Positions 6,938-13,985 of a stretch of 20,033 nt of DNA are shown here, in pieces; the stretch's first letter is position 1, and every line of letters begins with the position of its first letter. The position numbers and the translations under genes are program-made. This stretch comes from CAZPKH01 sp964407165 (GTDB taxonomy: Bacteria; Bacteroidota; Bacteroidia; Bacteroidales; Muribaculaceae). The notes under the pieces are model-generated. The model did no database searches. It was not told the origin of the DNA and saw only the letters and a program-made list of their open reading frames with translations. The DNA lies in assembly GCA_964407165.1 (NCBI GenBank), contig CAYOUJ010000045.1:1-20033 (forward strand), read 5' to 3'.

Positions 6938-9021
6938 ATTACCACATACCATCCTTGCGGACGCTGCTGACGGCGGCGCTGCTGACGGCATGGAGCGGGG
7001 CGGCGCCCTCGCGCCCCGCCTTACCCCCCCTGAATGGGGGGGGCTGCACCGCCACGGCCGACTCTATCCCCGACCGCCACCTGGGGCAGGTGGAGGCGGC
7101 ACCCTCGCGCCCCGCCTTACCCCCCCTGAATGGGGGCGCTGCCCCGCTCCATGCCGACTCGATATCCGACCTCCACCTGGGGCAGGTGGAGGTGGTGGCA
7201 CGTGCCCCGCGGCCGCTGGCCACCACGCAAGACATCGCCGGAGCCGACCTGCGCGCGCTGTCGTCCACCTCCATTGCCGACGCCCTCAAATACTTCGCCG
7301 GTGTGCAGATCAAAGACTACGGAGGACTCGGAGGACTCAAGACCGTCAACGTCCGCTCGATGGGCGCACAGCACGTGGGGGTGTACATCGACGGAATACG
7401 CATCACCAACGCGCAGAACGGCACGGTAGACCTGGGCAAGTTCTCACTCTCCGCCCTCGAGGCCGTCTCGCTCTACAACGCCAACAAGCTCGACCGCTGC
7501 CAGTCGGCCTCGGAGTTTGCCTCCGGAGCCACCGTCTACCTGCGCACGCGCCGCCCGACAGCCGACTCTCTGTCGGTGCTCGCCGGCGTCGGCTCGTTTC
7601 ACACCTACAAGGGGCGCGTAACCGTTCAGGGCGTGCGCGGAGGGTGGAGCGCCCTGCTCGACGGCGAATATGTGCACACCAAGGGCGACTACCCCTTCCG
7701 CTACCGCTCGGAGTACGAAGACACCGTCGGACGCCGCCGCAACTCCGACATCGACTATCTGCGCGTCGAGGGTGCGCTGTTTAACCGCGGCCTTTCGGCG
7801 CACGTCTACTGCTACGCCTCCGAGCGCGGGATACCCGGAGGCATCGTGCGGCGCCTGAGCGACAAATATGTCAACGTGGGGCGCGAATGGGACGTCGACT
7901 GGTTTGCCCAGGCCTCCTGGCGACACTCCTTCTCCGCGGCGCACCAGGTATTGTTCAACGCCAAATACACCCAGGAATACCTCCGCTACTGCACCGACTA
8001 CCCCGACAACCAGAACACCGCCCGTGTCAACAACCACTACCACCAGAAAGACGCCTTCGCCGCCGCCGCCTACGCCTTCACCCCCCGGGAGTGGCTGTCG
8101 GTGAACGTCGGCTACGACGCGCGGCTGTCGTGGCTCGAGGCTGACCTCAAGCACTTCAGCACGGTTCGGCGCCTCGACCGGAAGGCCGTCGTGGCCATGC
8201 AGGCGGAGTGGCGCGGCGTGCGCACGGCAGCCTCCGTGCTTTACCAGCATTACCGCGACCATACCCGCACCAACGCCGGCGCGGCGCGGCCCCTGAGCCG
8301 GTTCACCCCCTCCGTCACCCTCGGCTACAGCCGGCGCGAGCTGTCGCTGCGGGCGTGGTACAAGCGCATCTTCCGCGTGCCCACGCTCAACGACCTCTAT
8401 TACACCCAGGTGGGCAACCGGACGCTCAAGCCGGAATACACCACCCAATACGACCTCGGCATCGAATATCGCCACGCGCGCCCCCGCTGGTGCCTGTCGG
8501 CGCAGGCCGACCTTTACATCAACAAGATAAAAGACCGCATCGTCTGCCTCCCCCTCAAGGGCACTTACTCCTGGTCGATGCTCAACTACGGCGAGACCTT
8601 CTGCCGGGGGCTCAACGCCACCCTCTCGGGGCGGTACACCCCGGCCGACTGGACCTTCTCGCTGCTGACCTCGCTCACCTGGCAGCGCGACCTCAACCGC
8701 ACCGACCCCTCCGCCAGCTCTTACAACCAGCCCATCTGCTACTCTCCTACCCTCTCCACCGGCATCACAGCCATCGTGGGGTGGCGATGGCTCACCCTCA
8801 CCGTCTCACAGCTCCACGTCGGGCGCCGCCTGTGGTCGTACGCCGACCCCGAGGACGTCCTCTCGCCCTACAACAACGTCGATGTGCGCCTCGCCTTAGC
8901 CTGGTGGCGCCTGTCGGCCTCGCTGGAGGTCAACGACCTGCTCGACCGCCAGTATGAGCACGTCCCCCGATACCCCATGCCCGGACGCTCCTTCACCTTC
9001 ACCATAGCATATTCACTATAA
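6928..9021 (+). CDS. btuB: TonB-dependent outer-membrane receptor, probable cobalamin transporter (BtuB-like)
   Basis: A 697-residue outer-membrane receptor. The signal peptide is MFFYYHIPSLRTLLTAALLTAWSG. A plug domain follows (about 90-200: VEVVARAP...IADALKYFAGVQIKDYGG...VNVRSMGAQHVGVYIDGIRI) and then a 22-strand-type barrel to the C-terminal FTFTIAYSL. The frame is open back to an ATG at 6838, but the extra 30 residues are not signal-like, so I start at 6928. The cobalamin riboswitch and the BtuG-like gene 18 bp downstream indicate B12 or another corrinoid as substrate. The N-terminus is odd: the repeat element sits at the end of the signal peptide, and a 96-bp tandem duplication copies the stretch APSRPALPPLNGG...DSIPDRHLGQVE. 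No lipid anchor or SusC-type carboxypeptidase-like extension is present. Confidence 0.88.
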   Translation: MFFYYHIPSLRTLLTAALLTAWSGAAPSRPALPPLNGGGCTATADSIPDRHLGQVEAAPSRPALPPLNGGAAPLHADSISDLHLGQVEVVARAPRPLATTQDIAGADLRALSSTSIADALKYFAGVQIKDYGGLGGLKTVNVRSMGAQHVGVYIDGIRITNAQNGTVDLGKFSLSALEAVSLYNANKLDRCQSASEFASGATVYLRTRRPTADSLSVLAGVGSFHTYKGRVTVQGVRGGWSALLDGEYVHTKGDYPFRYRSEYEDTVGRRRNSDIDYLRVEGALFNRGLSAHVYCYASERGIPGGIVRRLSDKYVNVGREWDVDWFAQASWRHSFSAAHQVLFNAKYTQEYLRYCTDYPDNQNTARVNNHYHQKDAFAAAAYAFTPREWLSVNVGYDARLSWLEADLKHFSTVRRLDRKAVVAMQAEWRGVRTAASVLYQHYRDHTRTNAGAARPLSRFTPSVTLGYSRRELSLRAWYKRIFRVPTLNDLYYTQVGNRTLKPEYTTQYDLGIEYRHARPRWCLSAQADLYINKIKDRIVCLPLKGTYSWSMLNYGETFCRGLNATLSGRYTPADWTFSLLTSLTWQRDLNRTDPSASSYNQPICYSPTLSTGITAIVGWRWLTLTVSQLHVGRRLWSYADPEDVLSPYNNVDVRLALAWWRLSASLEVNDLLDRQYEHVPRYPMPGRSFTFTIAYSL
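6992..7018 (+). repeat. 27-bp hairpin element in frame in the receptor gene
   Basis: A full copy in forward orientation, read in the SGAAPSRP frame as residues 22-31, at or next to the expected signal-peptidase site. Confidence 0.93.
7092..7114 (+). repeat. Degraded copy of the hairpin element
   Basis: GGAGGCGGCACCCTCGCGCC matches the 3' part of the element, but the left arm CGGGGC is lost. It arose with the 96-bp duplication and still encodes AAPSRPA. Confidence 0.75.
7135..7150 (-). repeat. Reverse half copy of the hairpin element
   Basis: GGCGCTGCCCCGCTCC is identical to 16 bp of reverse-orientation copies such as 17333-17359. The matching place in the first duplication unit reads GGGGGCTGCACCGCCA instead, so this stretch differs from its sister by several changes that all bring it closer to the element. 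Confidence 0.6.
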
Positions 9022-9039
9022 CCCCGTTACATAACCCCC

Positions 9040-10308
9040 ATGAAACACCTAACCGCCATCCTGTTGGCTGCAATGCTCGCCATCGCAGCACACGCCCAGG
9101 AGAAAATCATCCTCCTCAACGAGGGCAACTGGCAGTCTGACAACGGCCGCATCACCTACTTCGACGACGGCACCGTGGTCTCAAACCAGTGGTTTCGCGA
9201 CGTCAACGGCTACAAGCTCGGCGACACCCCCAACGACATCATCCAGGTGCGCGAGGGGCTGATAGCCATCGCCGTCAACTGGTCGAACATCATCCAGTTC
9301 ATCGACCGCACGGGCCACGCCGTGGCGGCCACCGAAGACGTGCCCAACAACCGCAAGCTCGCCACCGACGGCAAATACGTCTACGTGACCTCCTACGGCC
9401 ACGAATGCATGACCGCCGAGGGGCTCAGGGAGTTCACCAAGGGATTCGTGGCCAAGATCGACGCCTCCACCTTCAAGGTGGTAAAGGCTGTCGAAGTGGG
9501 CTACGAGCCGGAGGGCATCGCCTACTACCGCGGCAAGCTCTTCGTGGCCAACACGGGCGGCTACGCCTTCCAGGAAGACCACGAATACGAGACCACCGTA
9601 AGCGTCATCGACGCCGAAACCATGACGGTGGAGCGCACCGTCGACACCGGCCAGATCAACCTCTACGGCAAGCTCTCGCAGAGCGGACAATACCTCTGCA
9701 TCAACTCTCCCGGCGACTATTACGACGTCATGGCCGCCACCATCATTCTCGACTGCCAGGCCGTCATCGACGGGCGCAAGGACGCCGACTGCCTGACGCG
9801 CCTCGACTATGCCGCCACTTACAACACCACGGCCAAGGACGGGTCGTTCTACGCCATCGGCTCGCGATACTCCTACTATACGGGTGAATACACCTTCAAC
9901 TACGTCACCATCCGGCCTGCCGCGGTGATGGCCTCCGGGGGCACCGAGGGTGTGACCGAGAACGCCTTCCCGGGCACCGTCGCCGCCGACATCAAGAAGA
10001 TGACGATGCCTTACGGCATCTACGTAAACCCCTACACGGGCTACATCTACGCCACCGACGCGGCGGGGTTTGTCGAGGGTGGCACCCTTTACCAGTGGTC
10101 GCCCGAAGGCTCCCTGCTGGGCACCTTCGGCGTGTACATCAACCCCGCCCACTTCCTGGCCCTCGACCCCGACCCGTCAGGGGTAGACGTAATCGCGACA
10201 GAGCCGTCGCAAGCCGACGGCGTCTTCTACAACCTGCAGGGCATCCCGGTGGCCCGTCCCGTCCACGGCAACATCTATATCCGTGGCGGCAAAAAAATAC
10301 TTTATTGA
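9040..10308 (+). CDS. BtuG-like YncE/DUF5074-type beta-propeller, probable surface cobalamin-binding protein
   Basis: A 422-residue exported protein. BtuG proteins of Bacteroides are surface beta-propellers that capture cobalamin with very high affinity and pass it to BtuB. The sequence shows the family pattern: ILLNEGNWQSDNGRITYFD at the mature N-terminus, then repeated blades such as KLATDGKYVYVTSYG, PEGIAYYRGKLFVANTG and VSVIDAETMTVERTVDTG. It follows the receptor by 18 bp behind the cobalamin riboswitch. The signal peptide MKHLTAILLAAMLAIAAHAQ has no lipobox cysteine, unlike known BtuG lipoproteins. The last 30 residues (VFYNLQGIPVARP...IYIRGGKKILY) resemble the sorting tails of other secreted Bacteroidales proteins, which suggests another route to the surface. 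Family assignment is fairly firm; B12 binding is inferred from context. Confidence 0.72.
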   Translation: MKHLTAILLAAMLAIAAHAQEKIILLNEGNWQSDNGRITYFDDGTVVSNQWFRDVNGYKLGDTPNDIIQVREGLIAIAVNWSNIIQFIDRTGHAVAATEDVPNNRKLATDGKYVYVTSYGHECMTAEGLREFTKGFVAKIDASTFKVVKAVEVGYEPEGIAYYRGKLFVANTGGYAFQEDHEYETTVSVIDAETMTVERTVDTGQINLYGKLSQSGQYLCINSPGDYYDVMAATIILDCQAVIDGRKDADCLTRLDYAATYNTTAKDGSFYAIGSRYSYYTGEYTFNYVTIRPAAVMASGGTEGVTENAFPGTVAADIKKMTMPYGIYVNPYTGYIYATDAAGFVEGGTLYQWSPEGSLLGTFGVYINPAHFLALDPDPSGVDVIATEPSQADGVFYNLQGIPVARPVHGNIYIRGGKKILY

Positions 10309-10333
10309 CCATCAACCATAATTTATCACTGAC

Positions 10334-13300
10334 ATGAAAGCAACCTTCCTCAGGCGAGCGGCGCTCGCCTTGGCCCTAAGCGCGGGACTGCTTCCCGCGG
10401 CGGCCACACCTGTAAAGGTGACCATGAACTCCACCACCCGCACCATGACCCTGGTGTCGGCCGCCGGCGACACGGTGGCTACCGGCGAGCCTACGAGCTA
10501 CGTCTACACCTTCGAGGCCGCTCCCGGCGACTACACCCTCACCGGTTTCACCAGCAACGGCACCGACAACGGCTCCATCGTGCTCAACGTCCCCGATTCG
10601 CAGGAGACACAGGCCTATACGGTCTACACCATCACGTTCTACGCCACCAACAGCGGCTGGACATACGGCACCGACTACACCGCCGACGTCCGCGTGGGCG
10701 CGCAGGCGGGCGGATACCGCGACATCATCGTCGGCAACAGCACCACCTGGGGCCGCAAGACCGTGCTGGTGCTCTCGGGCGACACGGTGTATCTGACGCT
10801 CACCCCCTCCGACGAGCATGCCGCCGAGGGCTACCTCCCCTACACCACCTCCAGCACGCGCACGGGCAGCGGCACGCTCTCGGGCAAGATACCCATGGGC
10901 GCGTACTATAACATCGTCGTCCCGGCCGACGCCAAGGTGGAGGTGGGGCAGAAGACCTCTCACTTCGTCGACTTCACCGTCGTCCAACCCGACTCCGTGG
11001 GCACGGACGGCACGCAGGCCACCTACCGCTACAAGCTCGGCTCCAGTCTCGTATACAACGTGCGCACCTGGCGCGCGGGAGGTCTCACCCACGCCCTGTA
11101 TTTCACCAAGGGCACCGACGAGGAAACGCTGACATTCACCAACGACGACTATGCCGCCATGGATCCCAAGAAGGTCAACCACGACCCGACCTCCAACGAC
11201 GGCTACGAGACGGGCGACATCTTCCTCAACATCAATGCCCGCGGCCACCTGGTGATGAACGTGGGCGAAACGTTCGACGCCCACGCCATGCGCTCGTGGG
11301 AGCTGACCGACACGCAGGTGGGCAATTACTTCTTCGAGCCTGACTTCCACTACACCGTGTTAGGTCTCGACGGCAAGCCGTGCAGCGACGTCATCGAGAT
11401 CTCCACCGACGAGACAACCTCGGCCTGGCGCACCGTCAAGGCCGTGGGCGAAGGCGAGGCAATAGTGCTGGTGACCTACGACGCCATCAGCTGCACCTAC
11501 AAGGGCAAGGACACGGCATACATGGGCGGCCAATACTGGGGCGCCATCTGGCCGGAGAACACCGGCGTGTTCGTGGTGAGCGTCGGCAAGGGCACGGCCG
11601 ACATCGAGCCTGATATGACGGTCAACGAGGCGTACAACGTCGGCGAAGACGGCAGCATCGTGGCCAAGATGGCAGGCGTCAACGTCGACGCCGAGCACGA
11701 CGTGTTCTATTACCTCGACACCGAGGAGGGTTTCCCCTTCACTTTCACCCCCAAGGGCGCTGTGTCGGTCACTGTCGCCAGCGCCGAGATCGGCGCCAAC
11801 ACGGCCACATACCGCGGATTCACTTCTGAGGGCGTCACCGCCGGCGACGACGGCTCCTACACCGTGATGCTCAAATACGGCCGCAACATCGTCCGGCTCA
11901 CCGACGCGCAGGGGCGGTCGGTCTACCAGGTGCTCAACGCAAAGCCCTGCCACCGCGTCATCACCAACAACAGCCGCTCGGACAGCGAGCTTTACTACCC
12001 CGGCGACGAAGTGACGGTGCAATACTCCGGCCTCTTCCATCCCGCCAACAAGATGGCGGGCATCTATAACATGTCGGCATACGTCACCTTCAACGGCACC
12101 CCAAACGGCACCTCGCTTATACTCTCGGCCAACCAGTATAAGTTTGGCAGCGTGGCCACGGCGCAGGCCGTCAACTTCACCATTCCCGAACTAGTATACC
12201 CCGACGGATACATCTATACCCTCGACGAGGGCGTCATACAGATAAACGGCTACGGCGACCAGATCGGAAACCACCGCAACACCAGCCGCACCACCGGCCG
12301 GTCGCCCAACTTCACGGCGACGGTGAACAAGAGCTATTACGGCTCCGTCCCCGCCGTCAGTCTGCCCATCGGCCACCGCAAGAGCTATGCGGTGACGCTA
12401 CAGTGCAACGTCGACAGCGCCGCCATCGAGCTGGTGCGCGGGGGCCTGACCATCACCCCCGACAGCACGGGCGTATACCGAGTGTATGACGGCGAGCTCT
12501 CCATCACCGCCACCGCCCCTGACTACCACAAGCTGCGCCTTGCCTACACCATCACCGAGGAGACGGACTCTGTGATCACCATCCCCCTGGAGATGGTCTA
12601 CTCGAAGGGGTGCTGGGACGGCGTCGCCACCTCCAAGCCGGAGGCTGACAGCGACGGCGTATACCAAATCTACACCCCCGCCGAACTGGCCTGGCTCGCC
12701 GCCTGGATAAACGCCAAAAACACCACGCAGGACGCCGTGCTCATGGCCGACATAGACCTCGGCGAGTTTGACTGGACGCCCATCGGCAATGTCTCGCCCT
12801 ACTACACCGGCACCTTCGACGGCAGGGGTCACAAGATCGAGGGCCTCTACATCAACTCCTCGACCACCTACCAGGGCCTGTTCCACACCCTCCACCACGC
12901 CACCGTCAAAGACCTCACCGTCTACGGCAGCGTGACCGCCTCCGCCTACGCCGGCGGCATCGCCGGCCGCACCTACTGGACCACCTCCACCAAGACGCCC
13001 GTCAACGTCATCGAGGGGTGTGCCAACTATGCCGACGTCTCCGGCGGCTACAACATCGGCGGCATCGTCGGATACATCCACCCGCGCAGCTACACGGGCG
13101 CCACTTTCGACGAAATCACCAACTGCCTCAACGGTGGCACCATCACCGCCTCGCAGTATCGTCTGGCCGGCCTGGTGGGCTATGACACCAAGGGCGTCAA
13201 CCTCACCGGCGCGCTCAATGTGGGCACCGTGGTAGTCCCCGCCGACAACCCCTCGAACTTCGGCGCCTGCATCTACTACTTGGGCTACACCCCCTCGACC

Positions 13301-13846
13301 TTCTCAGGCCTCTACTCCACCGCCCAGTACACTGCCGACGGCGAGCCTGCCACCGGCGCCGACACCATGACCACCATTGCCACTGACTCTCAGATGGCCT
13401 CCGGCGAGATAGCATGGCTGTTAGGAGCACCCTTCGGCCAGGCCGTGGGCGAGGACGCATATCCCTCGCTGCGCAGCGCCCAAGTGTACCGCGTGGCCTA
13501 CACGCTCATCACCGAAAGCACCGACGAGGAGAGCGCTATCCCCTGCGCCGACACCGAAGAGCCGACGGCGCTGTACACCAACGGCGCGCTCCCCACGGAG
13601 CTTGACGGATACAAGGTGAAGTGGTACGCCGACGCAGCGCTGACCACCGAGGTGACCGCCGTGGTCTCCGACGCCACCCTCTACGCCGTAAGCTACGGCC
13701 TGGTAGGCTGGAGCGGGGCCGCGCCCTCGCGCCCCGACGCCGACGTGCGCTACTACAACCTGCAGGGCATCCCCGTGGCCGCTCCCGAGCCGGGACGCAT
13801 CTACATTGTGCGCCGCGGCGCCCGCGCCACCAAGGAGCGCTTCTGA
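10334..13846 (+). CDS. Large secreted GLUG-repeat protein of the cobalamin operon, function unknown
   Basis: A 1170-residue exported protein, 25 bp after the BtuG-like gene and so the third gene of the riboswitch operon. A signal peptide (about 1-24, ...LSAGLLPAAATP) leads into several beta-rich modules (about 25-760) that I cannot name. Residues about 770-965 carry GLUG-like repeats (GRGHKIEGLYIN...GLFHTL, AYAGGIAGRTYW, GYNIGGIVGYIH, RLAGLVGYDT), typical of surface adhesin-like beta-helices. The tail DVRYYNLQGIPVAAPEPGRIYIV matches that of the BtuG-like protein, so both probably use the same export or anchoring route. One full hairpin element lies just before this tail. Operon position suggests a surface accessory in corrinoid capture, by analogy with extra surface proteins of Bacteroides B12 loci, but no binding motif is visible. 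Confidence 0.8.
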   Translation: MKATFLRRAALALALSAGLLPAAATPVKVTMNSTTRTMTLVSAAGDTVATGEPTSYVYTFEAAPGDYTLTGFTSNGTDNGSIVLNVPDSQETQAYTVYTITFYATNSGWTYGTDYTADVRVGAQAGGYRDIIVGNSTTWGRKTVLVLSGDTVYLTLTPSDEHAAEGYLPYTTSSTRTGSGTLSGKIPMGAYYNIVVPADAKVEVGQKTSHFVDFTVVQPDSVGTDGTQATYRYKLGSSLVYNVRTWRAGGLTHALYFTKGTDEETLTFTNDDYAAMDPKKVNHDPTSNDGYETGDIFLNINARGHLVMNVGETFDAHAMRSWELTDTQVGNYFFEPDFHYTVLGLDGKPCSDVIEISTDETTSAWRTVKAVGEGEAIVLVTYDAISCTYKGKDTAYMGGQYWGAIWPENTGVFVVSVGKGTADIEPDMTVNEAYNVGEDGSIVAKMAGVNVDAEHDVFYYLDTEEGFPFTFTPKGAVSVTVASAEIGANTATYRGFTSEGVTAGDDGSYTVMLKYGRNIVRLTDAQGRSVYQVLNAKPCHRVITNNSRSDSELYYPGDEVTVQYSGLFHPANKMAGIYNMSAYVTFNGTPNGTSLILSANQYKFGSVATAQAVNFTIPELVYPDGYIYTLDEGVIQINGYGDQIGNHRNTSRTTGRSPNFTATVNKSYYGSVPAVSLPIGHRKSYAVTLQCNVDSAAIELVRGGLTITPDSTGVYRVYDGELSITATAPDYHKLRLAYTITEETDSVITIPLEMVYSKGCWDGVATSKPEADSDGVYQIYTPAELAWLAAWINAKNTTQDAVLMADIDLGEFDWTPIGNVSPYYTGTFDGRGHKIEGLYINSSTTYQGLFHTLHHATVKDLTVYGSVTASAYAGGIAGRTYWTTSTKTPVNVIEGCANYADVSGGYNIGGIVGYIHPRSYTGATFDEITNCLNGGTITASQYRLAGLVGYDTKGVNLTGALNVGTVVVPADNPSNFGACIYYLGYTPSTFSGLYSTAQYTADGEPATGADTMTTIATDSQMASGEIAWLLGAPFGQAVGEDAYPSLRSAQVYRVAYTLITESTDEESAIPCADTEEPTALYTNGALPTELDGYKVKWYADAALTTEVTAVVSDATLYAVSYGLVGWSGAAPSRPDADVRYYNLQGIPVAAPEPGRIYIVRRGARATKERF
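13710..13736 (+). repeat. 27-bp hairpin element in frame before the C-terminal tail
   Basis: A full forward copy read as SGAAPSRP (residues about 1126-1134) in the linker between the last domain and the YYNLQGIPVA tail. Position 11 is C, as in array unit 5 and the copy at 19806. The related tail of the BtuG-like protein has no element in its linker. Confidence 0.93.
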
Positions 13847-13851
13847 CCCCT

Positions 13852-13968
13852 GATATAGGCCTTATAGGTCATATAAGCCCTATTAGCCCTATTAGCCATA
13901 TAAGCCATATAGGCCATATAAACCAAACAGGCCCTATAAGTCATATAAGACTTATAGGACCTATTTAT
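13852..13968. repeat. 9-bp minisatellite between convergent genes
   Basis: Thirteen consecutive 9-bp units, for example CATATAAGC, CCTATTAGC, CATATAGGC and CTTATAGGA, keep strict 9-bp phase over 117 bp. They fill almost the whole gap between two convergent genes. Many unit pairs are partly complementary (CATATAAGC with CTTATAGG), so the stretch can fold in both transcripts and may serve as a shared transcript end. Confidence 0.85.
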
Positions 13969-13985
13969 TATAGTGCCTCTATCGG

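Larger units (their letters stand above)
6996..7187 (+). repeat. 96-bp tandem duplication in the receptor N-terminus
   Basis: CCCTCGCGCCCCGCC, the following CCTGAATGGGGG tract, and CTGGGGCAGGTGGAGG each occur twice exactly 96 bp apart. The copies are about 6996-7091 and 7092-7187. The unit begins inside the hairpin element and ends at the codons for LGQVE. The 5' half of the second element copy is missing. Confidence 0.85.

Noticed and set aside
6230..6991. Open frames through the repeat array and riboswitch on both strands
   Set aside because: They stay open only because the element has no stops in any frame. The peptides are Gly/Ala/Arg/Pro repeats, and the region has promoters and a riboswitch.
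7444..8475. Minus-strand frame (343 codons) opposite the receptor gene
   Set aside because: It is a shadow of the TonB receptor barrel, with no start context or domain.
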